A DNA stretch of 64,000 nucleotides from Asterias amurensis (GCF_032118995.1 NC_092651.1:19018349-19082348), one strand, 5' to 3'; shown: positions 39,301 through 51,706, numbered from the stretch's first letter. A program made the numbers and translations. Notes: a model not told the origin generated them from the sequence alone.

Positions 39301-42300
39301 TCACAAAAAAGGGAGTCAACATTTTGACTCCCATAAATGGCCGACCGTGTTAGTGCGCGACGTAAAAGGAAAACCGTGCAATTTCGAGTGATACTTGTGT
39401 GGATTATTATATTCTACTTTTAAAATATCTTTCTAACCATATGTGTTTCATAACAAACGGTTTCAACTGCTTTTAAAAGACCAACTCGTCCGATCCAAGG
39501 CAACGTGTTCCTTTAAGACTTTTTCTGTTTTCCAAACATAAGCACTAAGGGTATACTTAGAAAACAAGCAAACAATCAAATAAAGTAACGGTACCGAGAA
39601 CTCTGGTGATTCAATTAACTTTCATCAAAAATTTCATGAAAGATTAAAACTTTTTATTTTTGAGTCATATTCTTTTCTAATTTTCTTCAAAGCTTGGACT
39701 GAGAGTTGGTACAATCAAAGCCACGGTTCTCATCGAGAATGTCTTTGCAGCATTTGAGATGCATGAGATATTGTACGAACTGTGCACTCACTCTGCTGGA
39801 CTAAACTGTGGTATCTGGGACTACTCTGCATCCTTCATTAATAAACTCGGTAAGATCACAAATCACACTTGAGTAAATTTTTAGGAGAAAGATGACTGGC
39901 GCCAGTACAGAAGAGAAAACAAAATCATTCGTATGATTTTAACTTCCATTTTCCATTCATTTTTGTAGCTGCAACACTCGTCAATTGTGAATGTAACACA
40001 CAACAAAAAATGTGGTTCGCTTTTATAGTTCGTATGTAAAAAACAAAAAAAAACATTGACGGGCCTCATTGCCCCTGGTCTTGTGGCCTTGGTGTCCCTC
40101 CAAAAGTTTTCCAAAGATTTTCCAATTGAAGTGCCCTTTGCAAAAAGAAAATGACCTTGCCCTCTCAAAGATAAAATTCCAGGCCTGCAAAAAAATTCCT
40201 ACATCATCACACCTAATGGGGGAGATCAAAGGGCTCATTATTTCATGACATCTATGACATGTTTGAATTATGAAACCTAATAATAATAATAATAATATGG
40301 GAGGCTAAACATCCTTACTCTAAGAGCTAAGAGCTGCGAAGGACGCGGCTACAATGCATTTGAGAAATAGGCATGCAAGGGCGCCTTTGGCAGCCAGCCA
40401 CATCAACCCATTGTGACCACAGAGCAGTCAGAGATGGAAAGTGTTTGATTTTATAACACAGCACCTTGTAAGGGTTAAAAACATGATGTGGTGCAAGCTC
40501 CAGCCATCCATGCCAGAAAAACAAGGGTCAACCCTTTCTCTTGTCAACAAGCTTGTACTGTTTTTCTTACGTGAATTACCGGTACACAAGACCTACAAGA
40601 TATTAAATATGTTGGTCAAATGTCCTGCTCAAGGACACTATAAGTGCTATGACGGGGAGGTCTGCACAAGCTCTTGTTGAGTACGTACATAGGTACCAGT
40701 ACAAGTGTTTTACCGGTACTAAACATGTCTTTTTTGGGTTGTTTACCAAACCAACAGTGGACGAGTTGCCAATTACAGGAAAAGACAATATAAAAAATAT
40801 TCATACAGCCTAGATGTTTGTATCTAATTGACCATAAAAATAAAAACATTTTTGGAAATAAAATTTGAAAGCAAACATTACAAATTATATAAAATACAAT
40901 GGGGAAAAGAAACAAATAAGCTTGCAAAATTAGACTGTAAAAGTCAACCCAATCTTTCTAGCTTACAAGTAAAGCTCTCAACACTACCCCCATCCCTGCC
41001 CACAAATGTGTTCTGCACAAGATACAATCTAGAATTGTAGTTTGGTACATTCTCTCAAGTGTGTTTTGCACTTCAACAGGAAACAGACCTGAGTTTGTGC
41101 TCCCTGATCGCAGCAAGTACGTCAACATGCAGCGACACTTTCTAAAGAGTTACATGGCGTTGACGATCAAGACATGCCATGGCCGAGGGTGTCATGCAAC
41201 AGGTGGGATGAGCGCTACATTGCTGCCGCAGAAACAAGGCTTAGAGTATGACCGCCTGATGGATGCTGCGTGCAAGTAAGATTTCCGAGTATAATCTCAG
41301 AAAGGTTTTTTTTTGGGGGGGGGGTGAAGATTTCCAATTGAAAAACTTTCAATAATAAATGTAAACAAATGTAAACCTGTAAAACAACAGGAATGAAGTT
41401 GTAAAAACCAGTCTTATTACAAGTGATTCTTGAGAGCTAATCGCCGAAGGGACTGGTGGAACTACGAAGGAGTAATATGCATTAAAAAAATAAGAAGAAA
41501 TTTTTAACTGATAAAAAAAGTGTTTGATTACCATTTTATTTTCAGGGCAAAGTTGGTGGAGATTTTGGCAGGCGCTGATGGATTCATGGTGTATGATGTA
41601 CGCCTGCTCAAACCAATGCAACAGGTAGAGTCATACGTTTATATAAATGTTCCTACATTGCTATCATATTTTGCTAACCCTTACCCTAATCCTAACCCCA
41701 GCATGTAACACAGGGTTGTCGGAATATAGAGCAGTCTTCTACCAATAGAGCAAATTACTTTAATAATGAATTTCACCATAAATTTTCTCACTTCCATTGT
41801 GCCTTCCTCCTTTTCACTAATTTCAGCTTTTTGAGACTTCAGGAAAAAGAATCACCCATCACTCATTAGAATGACTTTTCAATAAAATGTTTGGGTGACA
41901 CAAGAAAGAATTTTTTTTCCTGAAAAAAAAATTTGTTTCTTGTTTCAAGGATACCATTTTAGCAGTGCAATGCATAAGGTCCATATGATACAGTTTACTG
42001 CTTTAATGTTGAATTTTAGAGTAAATGTCTCACTTGCATTTTGCTTTACCTCCTTTTCACTATTGTTAGCTTTTTGAGATGTATGCTCCATCTGCCAACC
42101 AGTACCATGTGCTACGACCTGATGTAAAGGTCACGAGAGATGACTTGCTGATGATGCCCTCGGTAAAAAGAAAAACATCTTTGTTCAATTCCATTCAGAA
42201 TTTTGTTTTTAATGTACAATAATGGACTGTTTTTCAGTGGCACAATCTGCCAATGTTGACGCTCATGGCACATAAATATACTGTTTTGACCATTCAATTC

Positions 42301-44055
42301 GTTCATCTAAATCACTTCTCAGCTTCCTGGGAATTAGAAGATATGACAAGACCAAATCTTAAAACCAATAATGTGTCATCACTAAACAGACAGACAATAA
42401 TTAACTTTGGATCAACAGTTAATTCTAGCTACTTATTTGAGAAATAGAATTAGCTGTTGATCTTCATACCAACCAAAAGGACCTACCCGATATGGTCTAA
42501 TGCAAAAAAAGAAATTAAAAAAATTTGCCTGACTTTTCGACCCTAGCAGAGTCTTTCTCAAAGCCTTTAACAGTTTTAAAACATTTTCAGTATTTTTTAT
42601 TTGATTCAGGGTGGTGTGACGCTAGCAGGACTTAAACACAACATAGCAGTTGCTGTTCTTTTCATCGAGTCTTGGTTGAAAGGTACAGTATTCATTCATA
42701 TATTATATTTGGTTTGCGGTAACACCACGTGTGTGTCTACTTGCCAGGTAGAGTTTGTTCTTTAGAAATCTGGCTTTCTATATTCTACAACCGCGGAGTA
42801 CATGTAGACTTATCAGGTTATTCGGGAGACTTCTCAGGAACCTCAGTTCTGAAAAGAACTGTCCTGCTTTTTAACTACTACCTGGGCAGAAGGTATAGAA
42901 AATTGACTGGGACTACTACTTTAGCTTATAGGATCGTTATTAACTGCACTATCATGGAGTGAGTTCTGAAATTGGTCTCAACATTTCAACTAGCTTGCTC
43001 TAGTCATCGACAGTATATAAACGTCAGTATGTTAACACTTTACATGGAACCTGTGCCAAATTACCAATTGCCAATTACTGCTTTACTATCCAAGGGGTAA
43101 AAATACTTTGATAGTTCATTAACAGCAAACCATTTCCGACACCAACACAGTTGGTGTTTTCACCTCAAAAATCTTCAACTTTTAAAAACCACTTTGGCTC
43201 CTGTTTTACGTAGGACAAGGTCACTTTTTCTACAAAGGAGCAATTGAGGATTCTGCAACTGCTGAAATTTCAAGATCTCAGGTAAGTTATATACTTCAGG
43301 GAATTTTTTTTACTCGGTCCAATCACTTTACGTTCATCAAGTTCGGGAATGACAAGTTAAGGATCAGATTGTCACACTACATTTCACCTGTCTTACTTTT
43401 GTGAACCCCTGTATGAATAATAATGAAAGCATTTATATATAGCGCCCCACAAAGAACGGAGCGCTTTACAATAAAAAAAACAAAAAACCCAATGCAAAGA
43501 CAAAGATACAAAAAACAGTACAAGCAAAAACAAAAATGGCCAGATTAAACAAAGCCTGTGTGTGGGTTTTCTCTATTGGGATTTCCCTCCAAAAACGAAA
43601 AACATTTCTTCACTGTCTTTTATTCATCCCGTTATTGGTGCTCATTACGCTGTGGGATTGTGTTATGAAATAAATGACAAGTTCTGGTACATAAAGCTCT
43701 ATATTTCTTTTGGAAATGATACAGTTGTCAAGACCAAACATAAACTTTTAAAAACCAAAATCCACATTCTATTTTGTGTCAGGTGTGGCAGTGGATACGC
43801 CACAGAGCTCGTCTCGAGGACAACAACCAACTCATCACCTTCTCCCTCGTCAAGACCCTCTGCCTTCAATTCCTGGACAGACAGCTTCAAGACAATCACA
43901 ACTACGGTACCACCGAGCAGAGAAAACGTCTTCTAATGGCAGCCGAAATTTTCAGACAGCTCGTCACTAAATCAGTCTTCCCTGAGTTTATCACAACGTA
44001 TCTCAGCCTCGCGAACAGTTTCCGGGTAAGCCCCTGGCATGCATCAAAACTCTGA
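36316..44055 (+). CDS. Malate synthase (glyoxylate cycle), peroxisomal, 12 exons, initiator exon unresolved
   Basis: Condenses glyoxylate and acetyl-CoA to malate. Exons: 36316-36444, 37091-37306, 37915-38085, 38477-38587, 38842-38901, 39693-39849, 41080-41275, 41546-41624, 42070-42162, 42610-42682, 43214-43281, 43783-44055. They join in frame to 541 codons plus stop (E. coli AceB 533 aa), so only a few N-terminal residues can be missing. Family marks: [37 protein letters not shown] (catalytic Arg), [21 protein letters not shown] (metal-binding Glu), GLNCGIWDY (metal-binding Asp) and [12 protein letters not shown] (catalytic base Asp). The C-terminus is His-Ala-Ser-Lys-Leu, a classic PTS1, so import into peroxisomes is expected. 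The signature around GLNCGIWDY departs from the usual form. No isocitrate lyase is in the window. AATAAA at 45076 is a possible poly(A) signal. Confidence 0.96.
38224..38420. repeat. (AAT)n-TTATATAGCGCC repeat (malate synthase intron)
   Basis: 'aataatattaatattt' followed by 'catttatatagcgccctatg'. Similar heads are at 38628 ('aataataatgtgcatttata') and 43415 ('gcatttatatatagcgcccc'). They resemble the 3' tail of the LINE at 18423. All three are intronic. Confidence 0.6.
39275..39515. repeat. Dispersed repeat shared with 53612-53815
   Basis: Both copies contain 'ttgactcccataaatggc', 'ttctacttttaaaatatctt' and 'ccaaggcaacgtgttcctt'. It is intronic in malate synthase. The ends were not defined. 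Confidence 0.65.
40064..40680. repeat. Two dispersed repeats in the malate synthase intron before exon 7
   Basis: 40064-40190 matches 60025-60165 ('attgcccctggtcttgtggc', 'aaattccaggcctgc'). 40275-40680 matches 46855-47105 ('gggcgcctttggcagccagc', 'accacagagca', 'aagtgtttgattt'). Both are in the 1.2-kb intron between 39849 and 41080. Confidence 0.65.
42719..42960. repeat. GTAACACCA-type element (malate synthase intron)
   Basis: Starts 'ggtaacaccacgtgtgtgtc' and contains 'agttctgaaaagaact', the same stem-loop position as in 22385-22497. A 77-codon ORF across it is incidental. Confidence 0.5.
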
Positions 44056-46155
44056 GGTACAGTACTTCTGATTGTGCCATAAAGGCAAGTGGACTAAATT
44101 CACAGAATCATTTGATTTAATAACCTATAGATTTCTATTTAATTTAGATATAAAGATTTTCTACATGCTTATTTGAGTTATAACATGTCTTAAAGAGCTG
44201 ACATTAACAGATGTATTTTTACAGATTTGTCAAATTTCTTAACTTCGCAGCTTTATCTATCTTAAACGTTATATTACTTCATAATGTTCGCCTTCGAACA
44301 ACTTTGGTTGATTTTAGTCTATATAAATTCCCTCTGATTGATTGATTGATTGATTGATAAAGTGTGATTTACTTACATGTAGAAAATACTACAAATGTAC
44401 ATTTTTTACATTTTACATTTATCATTCAAACCAGTTCAGTATTGCATGGAAGTCTATAAACAAACATTTTTGGAGAAAAGTTACCTGTAGGTAAATAATA
44501 GCTTTTGCAAACTGCTTAATTGCTGTATTGTTAAGAAATGCTTAGCTTATTTGCTCAATTTGGGTGTTAATTTTTGAAAGGTCTTATTCTTAGCAAAAAA
44601 GTTGTGAGTTTTGGTGGGAAGTTTCTAGTTGTAGCACAGGGCTTGGTATAATTTTGTCTTAATATTATGCTCAGAACATAAGAATTAACGGAGTACAAAT
44701 TACCGTGGTCTAATTGACAAAGTGATGGTTCATAATAGATCACAAGCCTACAAAAGAGCCACAGAGCATTGATTTTCCATATGGGCACACAAAATAGCTC
44801 AATGGAAGAATGCATAATTATGTGGCATTTCATTAACTTTTGATTTAAAGAAAGTGCACCTCTGAAAATGTATTCAGCTGTTTATTTAACTTAATTGATG
44901 TAAGAATTGCATTGGGGTTAAAGAATATAAATATATATTTTTTTTCCAGACTGTTACACCAGTGTGTGACACTCAGTGCTTTAACAAAGTTATTTAACAA
45001 TTTAAGATTGTACAAAAAGGATGATTGCTTTATGTATAAGAACTGACATACAACCATCAAAGAGACAAATTCAACAATAAATTTAACTTAAATATTTTAA
45101 AGGAATTTTCTATGTGTGTTTTGATTGGGTTTTGCTGAATTTGTTGCTTTGTTCATGATTTTTGTTTTAAAGGTTTGTGCTACTTTGATGTGTTTTGATC
45201 GGATTTTGATGAATTTGTTGCTATGTTCATGCTGATTTAAAAAAAAAAAGGTTTGTGCTACTTTTAAGGTGTCAGTTGCCTCTCCCCGACACCATGGCCC
45301 AATATCATAAAGCTGTTAGCAAAAAATACTGCTTGGCAGACTGGGGCACCAGTTGCAACTTAGTTAACTTTATGGATCTGTGGCTAGTAATTAGTTTCTG
45401 TTTTGAGCAAGTTTTTTCTGTGCTTAGCAAGTTTTTTTTTGCTTATTATAAGCTTGATGAAACTGGGTCTTGTAAGCCATTATTGTGAGTGCCATTTGAA
45501 TGATGTCTGATGTAATGCCTTGTTTGGTCACAAGTGAATGCTCAATTTGAATACCTCAGACCTTATAATACAGTGTTGCTATGTAACATGGTTTAGTTGT
45601 ATAAGATATAAATATAATAACTACATGACAGACACCCATACATAGTTAACAATGGAACGCGTATTACGAGGAGGTTGTCTAGCACTAAAAACCTTACCCC
45701 AAATCACATGACAAGGAACAAAATTAATTGTACCCGACTTCATTCATCTTGCATTTATAGACATATTGGGGTCATATCAAATCATTTTATGACCTTGCCC
45801 CTGGGTTAAAAGAAGAAAGAAATAAGGGGGAAAAGGGAAAAATAAAGGAAAAAAAAGTTAGAGACAGTTGCTATGTCACATGATTCGTGGCAAGTTAGTT
45901 GCGTAAGTGACAGTGAACAACAATTTTTTTTTAATGCAGACGTGTATTAAACACATTGGTACAAGGGTTTGCTGATCTGGAGGTTGCTATACAAAAACTT
46001 GCCCCAAACTATGTGATGTAACAACTGTCTCCTATAGTCTGAGGAATTCAAATTTACATATAATTTGTGACTTAGCATCTACATCTATCTTGTCAAAGCC
46101 TGTTCAACAACTGGGCGAGGGGAGAAGACAATGAAGACATTTTTCAGTTTTAAAT
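44056..46155. other. Gene-free region downstream of malate synthase
   Basis: Probably includes the malate synthase 3' untranslated region. 45140-45260 holds two copies of 'tttgatgaatttgttgct', and 45295-45480 is a piece of the 'gggcccaatttcat' family. No other gene-like sequence was seen. Confidence 0.5.
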
Positions 46156-46315
46156 ATGGGAGGAAAACCCCAGATAATTATTCCAGGTAAAACCCATGCA
46201 GTCGGGCACGGACTGAAAACCCAATCCACTTAGTGCCCCCAGTGGGATTCGAACTGGGTCCTAGGAGGTGGAAGGCGAGAAAAGACGCCACTACGCCAAC
46301 CTGACCAAGTCATGT
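46156..46315 (-). mobile_element. tRNA-derived SINE
   Basis: On the minus strand the sequence reads 'ggttggcgtagtggcgtc' (A-box-like) and then 'ccagttcgaatcccactggg' (B-box-like), followed by a tail 'cactaagtggattgggtttt'. The upstream minus-strand partner is not a complete cloverleaf. It looks like a SINE head rather than a working tRNA gene. Confidence 0.7.
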
Positions 46316-46854
46316 ACTACACACTGTATTCAAGCTATCTCCCAAATGGTTTTATTTGTGGATTTAATCATTCTTGCAACAGATTCTAATGACTTTTGTC
46401 AGAATTTGATGTAGCAATCTTTGCTGCAGGGGAAGCGGACATGAACACTATTGCACCTTTAATAACATACTCCAAAATGAAATAGTTCAGTGCGACAGCT
46501 GAAATGACAATGAAGGGACCTCTGGGCAAACATGGTTTTAATATAAAGAGCAAAGGGGCTGAGCTTGAAAAAACAGAGTTGCCATGCAGACTTCAATACA
46601 AACTCAAATTGCCACTTCTCTATGTCTGAATTTCTGAAAATACACGTTCATTTCCATTGGTCAAAGTTTTTGGTTTGAATATTTTGTTTTGATATCCCAC
46701 AATTTTACCTATGGGATAGCGCCAGGGTCCAAATTAATGCAGGAAGTTGCTCAAGGACAATTTGGGAACTTGTTATAAAAACAGACTGTATAAAAGTAAA
46801 GCAGATGGTTACAATGCATCCACACAACACTGCTGATGGACAATAGGTAATATG

Positions 46855-47395
46855 ATGATAATAATATTAATTATAGTTTGGGGGGCTAATCATCCTTGCT
46901 CCTTAATTTCAAAGGAAGTGCGGGCTAAAACAGCCCACAGGCATGTGTTGTACAGGCGCCTTTGGCAGCCAGCTACATCAACCTAAATAATGACCACAGA
47001 GCACAGTCAGAGATCAAAAGTGTTTGATTTTTCTGAAGGGAGCAAAACTTGAGGGCCCTGAGAAAAATCCTTATGGCACAGGATAGACTCTACTCACACA
47101 CAGCAATTATAAAGGTACCGAGTAAAAAGAGCAATGGAGAGCTATTGATATTATAAAACATGGTTAGAAACCACACTCTTTGAAGTAAATGTAGTTTTAG
47201 AGAAAGATCATTTTTCACTGAAAAATTTAAATCTGAGAAAGGCATCTGAAAGACAGTCATATGCAACAACGTTTTTTTCTTACATTATTTTCGTGCAACT
47301 TCCAATTGAGCAAAAATGTTCACAGGTTTGTTTGTTATGCTTACATGTATATATGTTTGGCACACCGAGAGAGAATCTTGGACAATATTACCAAA
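46855..47395. repeat. Dispersed repeats (partners of 40275-40680 and of the TTAAAGGCACTGG family)
   Basis: 46855-47105 matches 40275-40680. 47108-47395 is a diverged, end-less copy of the TTAAAGGCACTGG family ('gcaatggagagctattgata', 'gcacaccgagagagaatct'). Confidence 0.6.
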
Positions 47396-47968
47396 AGTAA
47401 ACCCCGCCTTTGAAACAAAATATTATTTTATGCTTTTTACCGCCACAACAATGTGTTATAAGCACTGGAATAGATCACCTTTCAGTAACTTACCAAACTC
47501 TGCCCAAAACAAAGGCACAATTGTTTGCGGTATTTTAAAAAAACCACAAATCCGGGGATTTGAAGGCAAGGTCACATTATTTAAGGCCAATTCACAAGTC
47601 CTTTGTTAAACTGCAACAATGTATGAACAACGACACATGTGTTTATGGGAGAGATATTAATTTTTCCAAGTTGCAATCCATACAAAGAAATGCATTACGT
47701 TTTACTGGATGAAAAAACATTTTAAAGTGTTCTTCTGTGAACAGTTGGTGAGGTTGATTCGAAACGCCAACCGTCAAATTCAAAGAGGCCTTTGAAACCG
47801 AACTTTCTGTCCCTTTTTATGCCAAGTTATGCTCATAAAGTTGTGTACTATGGAAGGCACTATTAATTCCCAAAACTATACTGAGAGTGTATTGTTTGGG
47901 AAAAACAGTTTGTGTTGTATTCTTTCACAGGCGCTACAGCCCAGCAAGAACAAGGAGTGGGGTGATGT

Positions 47969-48330
47969 TACTTCTAGAAACTATGCTCACGGGGAGTGTT
48001 TATGGCAGTGTCATGGCCGAGCGGTTAAGAGCACCGGATTCAAGCACAGGTGTTTGATCAGCGTGTGGGTTCGGATCCCGGTCGTGACACTTGCTACATA
48101 AAATTGGGGAGGTAGTGCTTTCTGCTCTACCGGCCAGGCTTCGAATTCATGATACCCAAGCCTACATCCGTATAGACTGGTAAGGGGTTGACCCTGTTTC
48201 AGCCCTAGGAGTAGGTGGCAATGGCCTCTGGAAAAAATAATTGTAGCCCACACCTTGAAGTGGCCTTCAGGCCTTGTGTGTCAGGCGACTTGCATAAAAA
48301 AAACAAAAAAACTTATAGTTTCTAGAAGTA
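47969..48330. mobile_element. 362-bp TIR element with 9-bp TSD enclosing a tRNA-Leu-like SINE sequence
   Basis: TACTTCTAGAAACTAT at 47969-47984 is the exact inverse of 48315-48330. GGGTGATGT flanks both ends (47960-47968 and 48331-48339). Inside, 48008-48090 is a tRNA-like sequence, and 48100-48285 matches the repeat at 58555-58830. A 9-bp duplication with terminal inverted repeats points to a cut-and-paste element (Mutator-like size). The superfamily is inference. Confidence 0.75.
48008..48090 (+). tRNA. tRNA-Leu-like sequence, probably a SINE head or pseudogene
   Basis: Eighty-three bases with a full 7-bp acceptor stem (GTGTCAT with GTGACAC), A box TGGCCGAGCGG, a long variable region and B box GGTTCGGATCC. 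The anticodon loop would be ATTCAAG (CAA, leucine), but the 3' half of the anticodon stem does not pair. The same 3' half heads another SINE at 51241. It is therefore scored as tRNA-derived rather than functional. Confidence 0.45.
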
Positions 48331-48339
48331 GGGTGATGT

Positions 48340-50940
48340 GGGTGCTGCAACTCCAACTTTTAGGATAAGGGTGCTATAATATTATACTTAAGCCCCCCTA
48401 TATACTTTTAGTTTACATGATTCATATAGCTCACTATTACAAGTACGACAAACTCAGAAAAGGTAAACGGGAGAAATATGTGCGATATGTCATAGGAAGA
48501 AACTATAAATAAATAGTAAACTTGTGGGAACAACCATGTGTATATCTCTTTTGTGGGAGTGTTGGCTCTGAAGAGAGCCAATGTGGTCTCAACGATTCTC
48601 AACGTATACTATGCTCGTATATCATTCAGATGATTAATACATGTTCAAGTAGAAAAATACATATTCATGTACAAAGGCATACATGTTCATGTAGGACTGC
48701 TACACATGATCCGGAAATCAACTGACAAAACTCAAATTTCCTGTTTCCAAAACAAAGTTTTAATCCCACAGCATCAAAATATTGAACAAAATGAAAGCAC
48801 ATAAATGGAATGTTTTGCTTGCAAAATCATTTACAAAGTCAAAAACAGAAATTTGCATGCAGAGTAACAGAAAACTGAAGTGAATTTTCTCAATTGAAAA
48901 GCAACTTTCAAAACTTTCACCAATAATACAACAATCTGTTAAACTCAGCCCATAATGGTCGACCAATCACATTGAAAAAATGTGTACCAAAAAAGTACAA
49001 AAACAGAATGTAAATAAAATATCACCCCCTGATAGCTTCTCTGTGTAGTTTGAGTGTCCACAGGGATAGATGCATTATCCCAAGGCTTGATTTCACAAAG
49101 CTGATTTAAGCAGACAAGATCGCTTAGCAAATTTCATTACTGAGGGAAAAAAAATGAGTGGGGCACCGGTTGCAACAAAGTAAAGTGTAAGGAATATTGG
49201 CTGGTTAACCGATTCTTCTGAGTAAGTGTTTTTGTGCTTTTGACCCATTTTACCTGACGTCATCAGCAGAAAAATCTCGAATGCGCCATACTGGTGGACA
49301 ATTTCACTGTGCGTTTTTATATACAACTCTATGCTGCGCATTATGCAGTAAAGTGAGCATTTTAGGCGACACGGCGTTAATACACATAAACCTAACTGGC
49401 TACCAACATGGTGAGCGTGGCATTGGTCGCCGCGTGTGATACGCGTGCAATGGGTCAATAGGCATTTTGAAATTGTGGCCCCAACTTCACAAATCTGTAA
49501 AGCAGAAAATACTGCTTGTAGTAACTTTTTTTTTGCTAAGCTGAAACCAAAGAGAAAACTCTCGGCATCTCCCCCTACAGGCACAGAGTTCAGCTATCGA
49601 AACAAGGTTGACTGCTAACATTACAGAACTGTACGCACAGTTCTTTTAAAAAGAATTTTTATTTTCAATTATTTCTTTTGACCCACCCACGCACAATTTT
49701 GGAAAAAACGATCAACATTTCTCATTCTTGATATTGATAATCTGTATGGCTCCTAAATGGCTGAAGTTATTATTTGTAAAGCTTATAAATAGTGTACATG
49801 TAGGGCATTCAAAGTAAGCCATTAGGGAGCTTAAATTCTAATCTGTTTCGCTTTCCAAAATGGATTCCACTAAGAAACCCTAATATGCATTGTTATACTG
49901 CTTAAATAATAACAAGAACTATAAAATAAAACCTTATTAAATCATTATTTTCTTAAATTACAAGACATAATTCTGAAAATTATTAACATTTGCAAATGAA
50001 AAACAAGATCAAAAAGGTACAAAATGGAATTCAATTTTGAAAATAAAATGCACACAAGGAAGTACAAGGAAGCATTTAAGTGAATAAACTAGTCATCATT
50101 TTGAAATTGCCTTGCCTTGCCCCTTCACACAAACAGTATCGAGCCCAATTTCGAAAAGCTGGTTAACGATACCAAATGATTTGTCAACTATAGCAAAAAA
50201 ACTGCATGTAAGCAGAATACTTCAGGAATGACCTTAGCCCAACTTCATTAGCTTCTTAGCAGAAAATGCTGCTCAGCAAAAGCAGGGTACCAGTGGCAGA
50301 CCGGTCTTCTCAAAGGCTTTATGACCTTCGACCCATCAGCTTTCTATCCAAACCCCATTTTTCATTTCCAAAATGACTAATATTATTATATACATATAAA
50401 TATCCCACTTTATTCATAAAATCTTCTTGATTTAGAATCAAGCATTTGAAACATTTGTGTCCATACAGTGTGGCTTTTAGCGTATTATTATCATTCTTAA
50501 TTTGGTAACACTACCCCTACGCCTCCATATATTTATATAAAGCAATTTGCATAAATTCAGCATGTACTTATCACACCTGCTAAATATAAAAAATATAATG
50601 CATATCTGTTTACATATTACTTTACAGAGCTCTGTTTACATTAGAATAATAAATCTTTTCTACAAGCAAGTCACATGCAACCGGATAGCAAAAGTCAATT
50701 AAAAAAATTACCTCTCACATAATAAATTCAAACGGATACTAGTAGAAGTAGGCCTACATCTGTGCACATTTATTATGGTACAATGTAGTGCAGTATTCAA
50801 TACATTTTTGACATTTTAGATTTGTCTTTTTAGTGCTAGAAGAAAGTAGCAAAAAGGTTGGATAGATAGAGGAAAAGAAACATAGGACCTGGGCAAGATT
50901 CCATAATTTTGTTTGCAGAAAAACAACATTTTTATACTTA
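48340..50940. other. Gene-free region with scattered repeat pieces
   Basis: 48528-48610 is a GTAACA-type element with the stem-loop GGCTCTGAAGAGAGCC at 48564-48579. 49085-49600 mixes a piece of the gggcccaatttcat family with a copy of the 'gcattttaggcgac' sequence seen at 170-240. 50150-50310 is another family fragment. The 163-codon ORF at 49584-49093 (minus) runs across these repeats and is not believed. Confidence 0.5.
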
Positions 50941-50944
50941 ATAC

Positions 50945-51465
50945 AATAATTGTTTAGATTGAACTAGAGCAGGACTAGAGCAGGACTTGACTAGAGCAGG
51001 ACTTGGACATGCAACCTCTGTGTTAACGTGCTGGCGCCTGGTGCTCTACCAGTTGTTCACGGATATTCACTTATTGTGTCAGCATAACTTGATCTTTTAA
51101 TAATCTGCATGGCCCAATTTCTTGTAATTGCTTCTGAGATGTTTTTGTGCTTTGTACAGTACGATTCTCAGACTCAAATTTTAGGGGATAAAAACTGATA
51201 AATTTGTCCATAACCACATTACTTCCAAGTAAAAAGATGATTTGCAGTGTGGGTTTGAATCCCGGTCGTGACGCTTGTGTCCTTGAGCAAGATACTTTGC
51301 TATAATTGCTTCTCCTCACACAGGGGTATAAATGGGTACCTGCGAGGGTAGAGGTTGATATTGTGTATGAAAAAGCCACAAGCACCAGCTTTACAGGCAG
51401 CTCAGGGCTGTATACTCCCAAGGGAGCTGAGAAACATTACAAGGATGTTATTGGCCCTATGACCA
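50945..51465. mobile_element. SINE-like segments
   Basis: 50960-51060 holds an inverted tRNA-like piece ('gctctaccagttgtt' on the plus strand). 51241-51465 begins with a tRNA 3' half 'gtgggtttgaatcccggtcg', then a body 'gtccttgagcaagatacttt', 'ggggtataaatgggtacctg' and 'gctcagggctgtatactccc'. This is a typical SINE body. The 5' half of the tRNA head is missing or too diverged to see. Confidence 0.6.
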
Positions 51466-51469
51466 GGGC

Positions 51470-51706
51470 CCAATTTCATAGAGCTGCTTAAGCACAAAAT
51501 TTTGCTTAAGCAAAAAAATCCTTGCTTAGTAAAATCAGATTACCGGCCAAGACTCCACTCAATTGTTATGCTAAGTAAACAACAGCTAAATACCAGTCAC
51601 AAGCAATTTATATGGCATTAAATTTTTGCCAGTAACATGTGAAAAATAAGCGATCTATTTTCGTGCTTAAGCAAATTTTTTGCTTAAGCAGCTCTATGAA
51701 ATTGAC
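51470..51706. repeat. Palindromic MITE-like repeat, same family as 1796-1988
   Basis: 'gggcccaatttcatagagct' to 'agcagctctatgaaattg'. The inverted arms carry 'gctgcttaagca' and 'tgcttaagcagc'. Confidence 0.75.

Noticed and set aside
44026..44031. GTAAGC as a donor ending the malate synthase exon at 44025
   Set aside because: Reading through gives a stop after Ser-Lys-Leu at the length expected for the family, and no further malate synthase exon is seen downstream. It remains a weak alternative.
36316..44055. Bacterial contamination or recent bacterial transfer as the source of malate synthase
   Set aside because: Twelve exons with normal borders, intronic repeats of the host families and a eukaryotic PTS1 argue for a long-resident nuclear gene.
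48008..48090. A working tRNA-Leu(CAA) gene
   Set aside because: The anticodon stem does not pair and the sequence heads a SINE body; kept only as a low-confidence tRNA-like feature.
49093..49584. 163-codon minus-strand ORF
   Set aside because: It runs across two dispersed repeats, has no recognisable domain and no splice or start context worth trusting.
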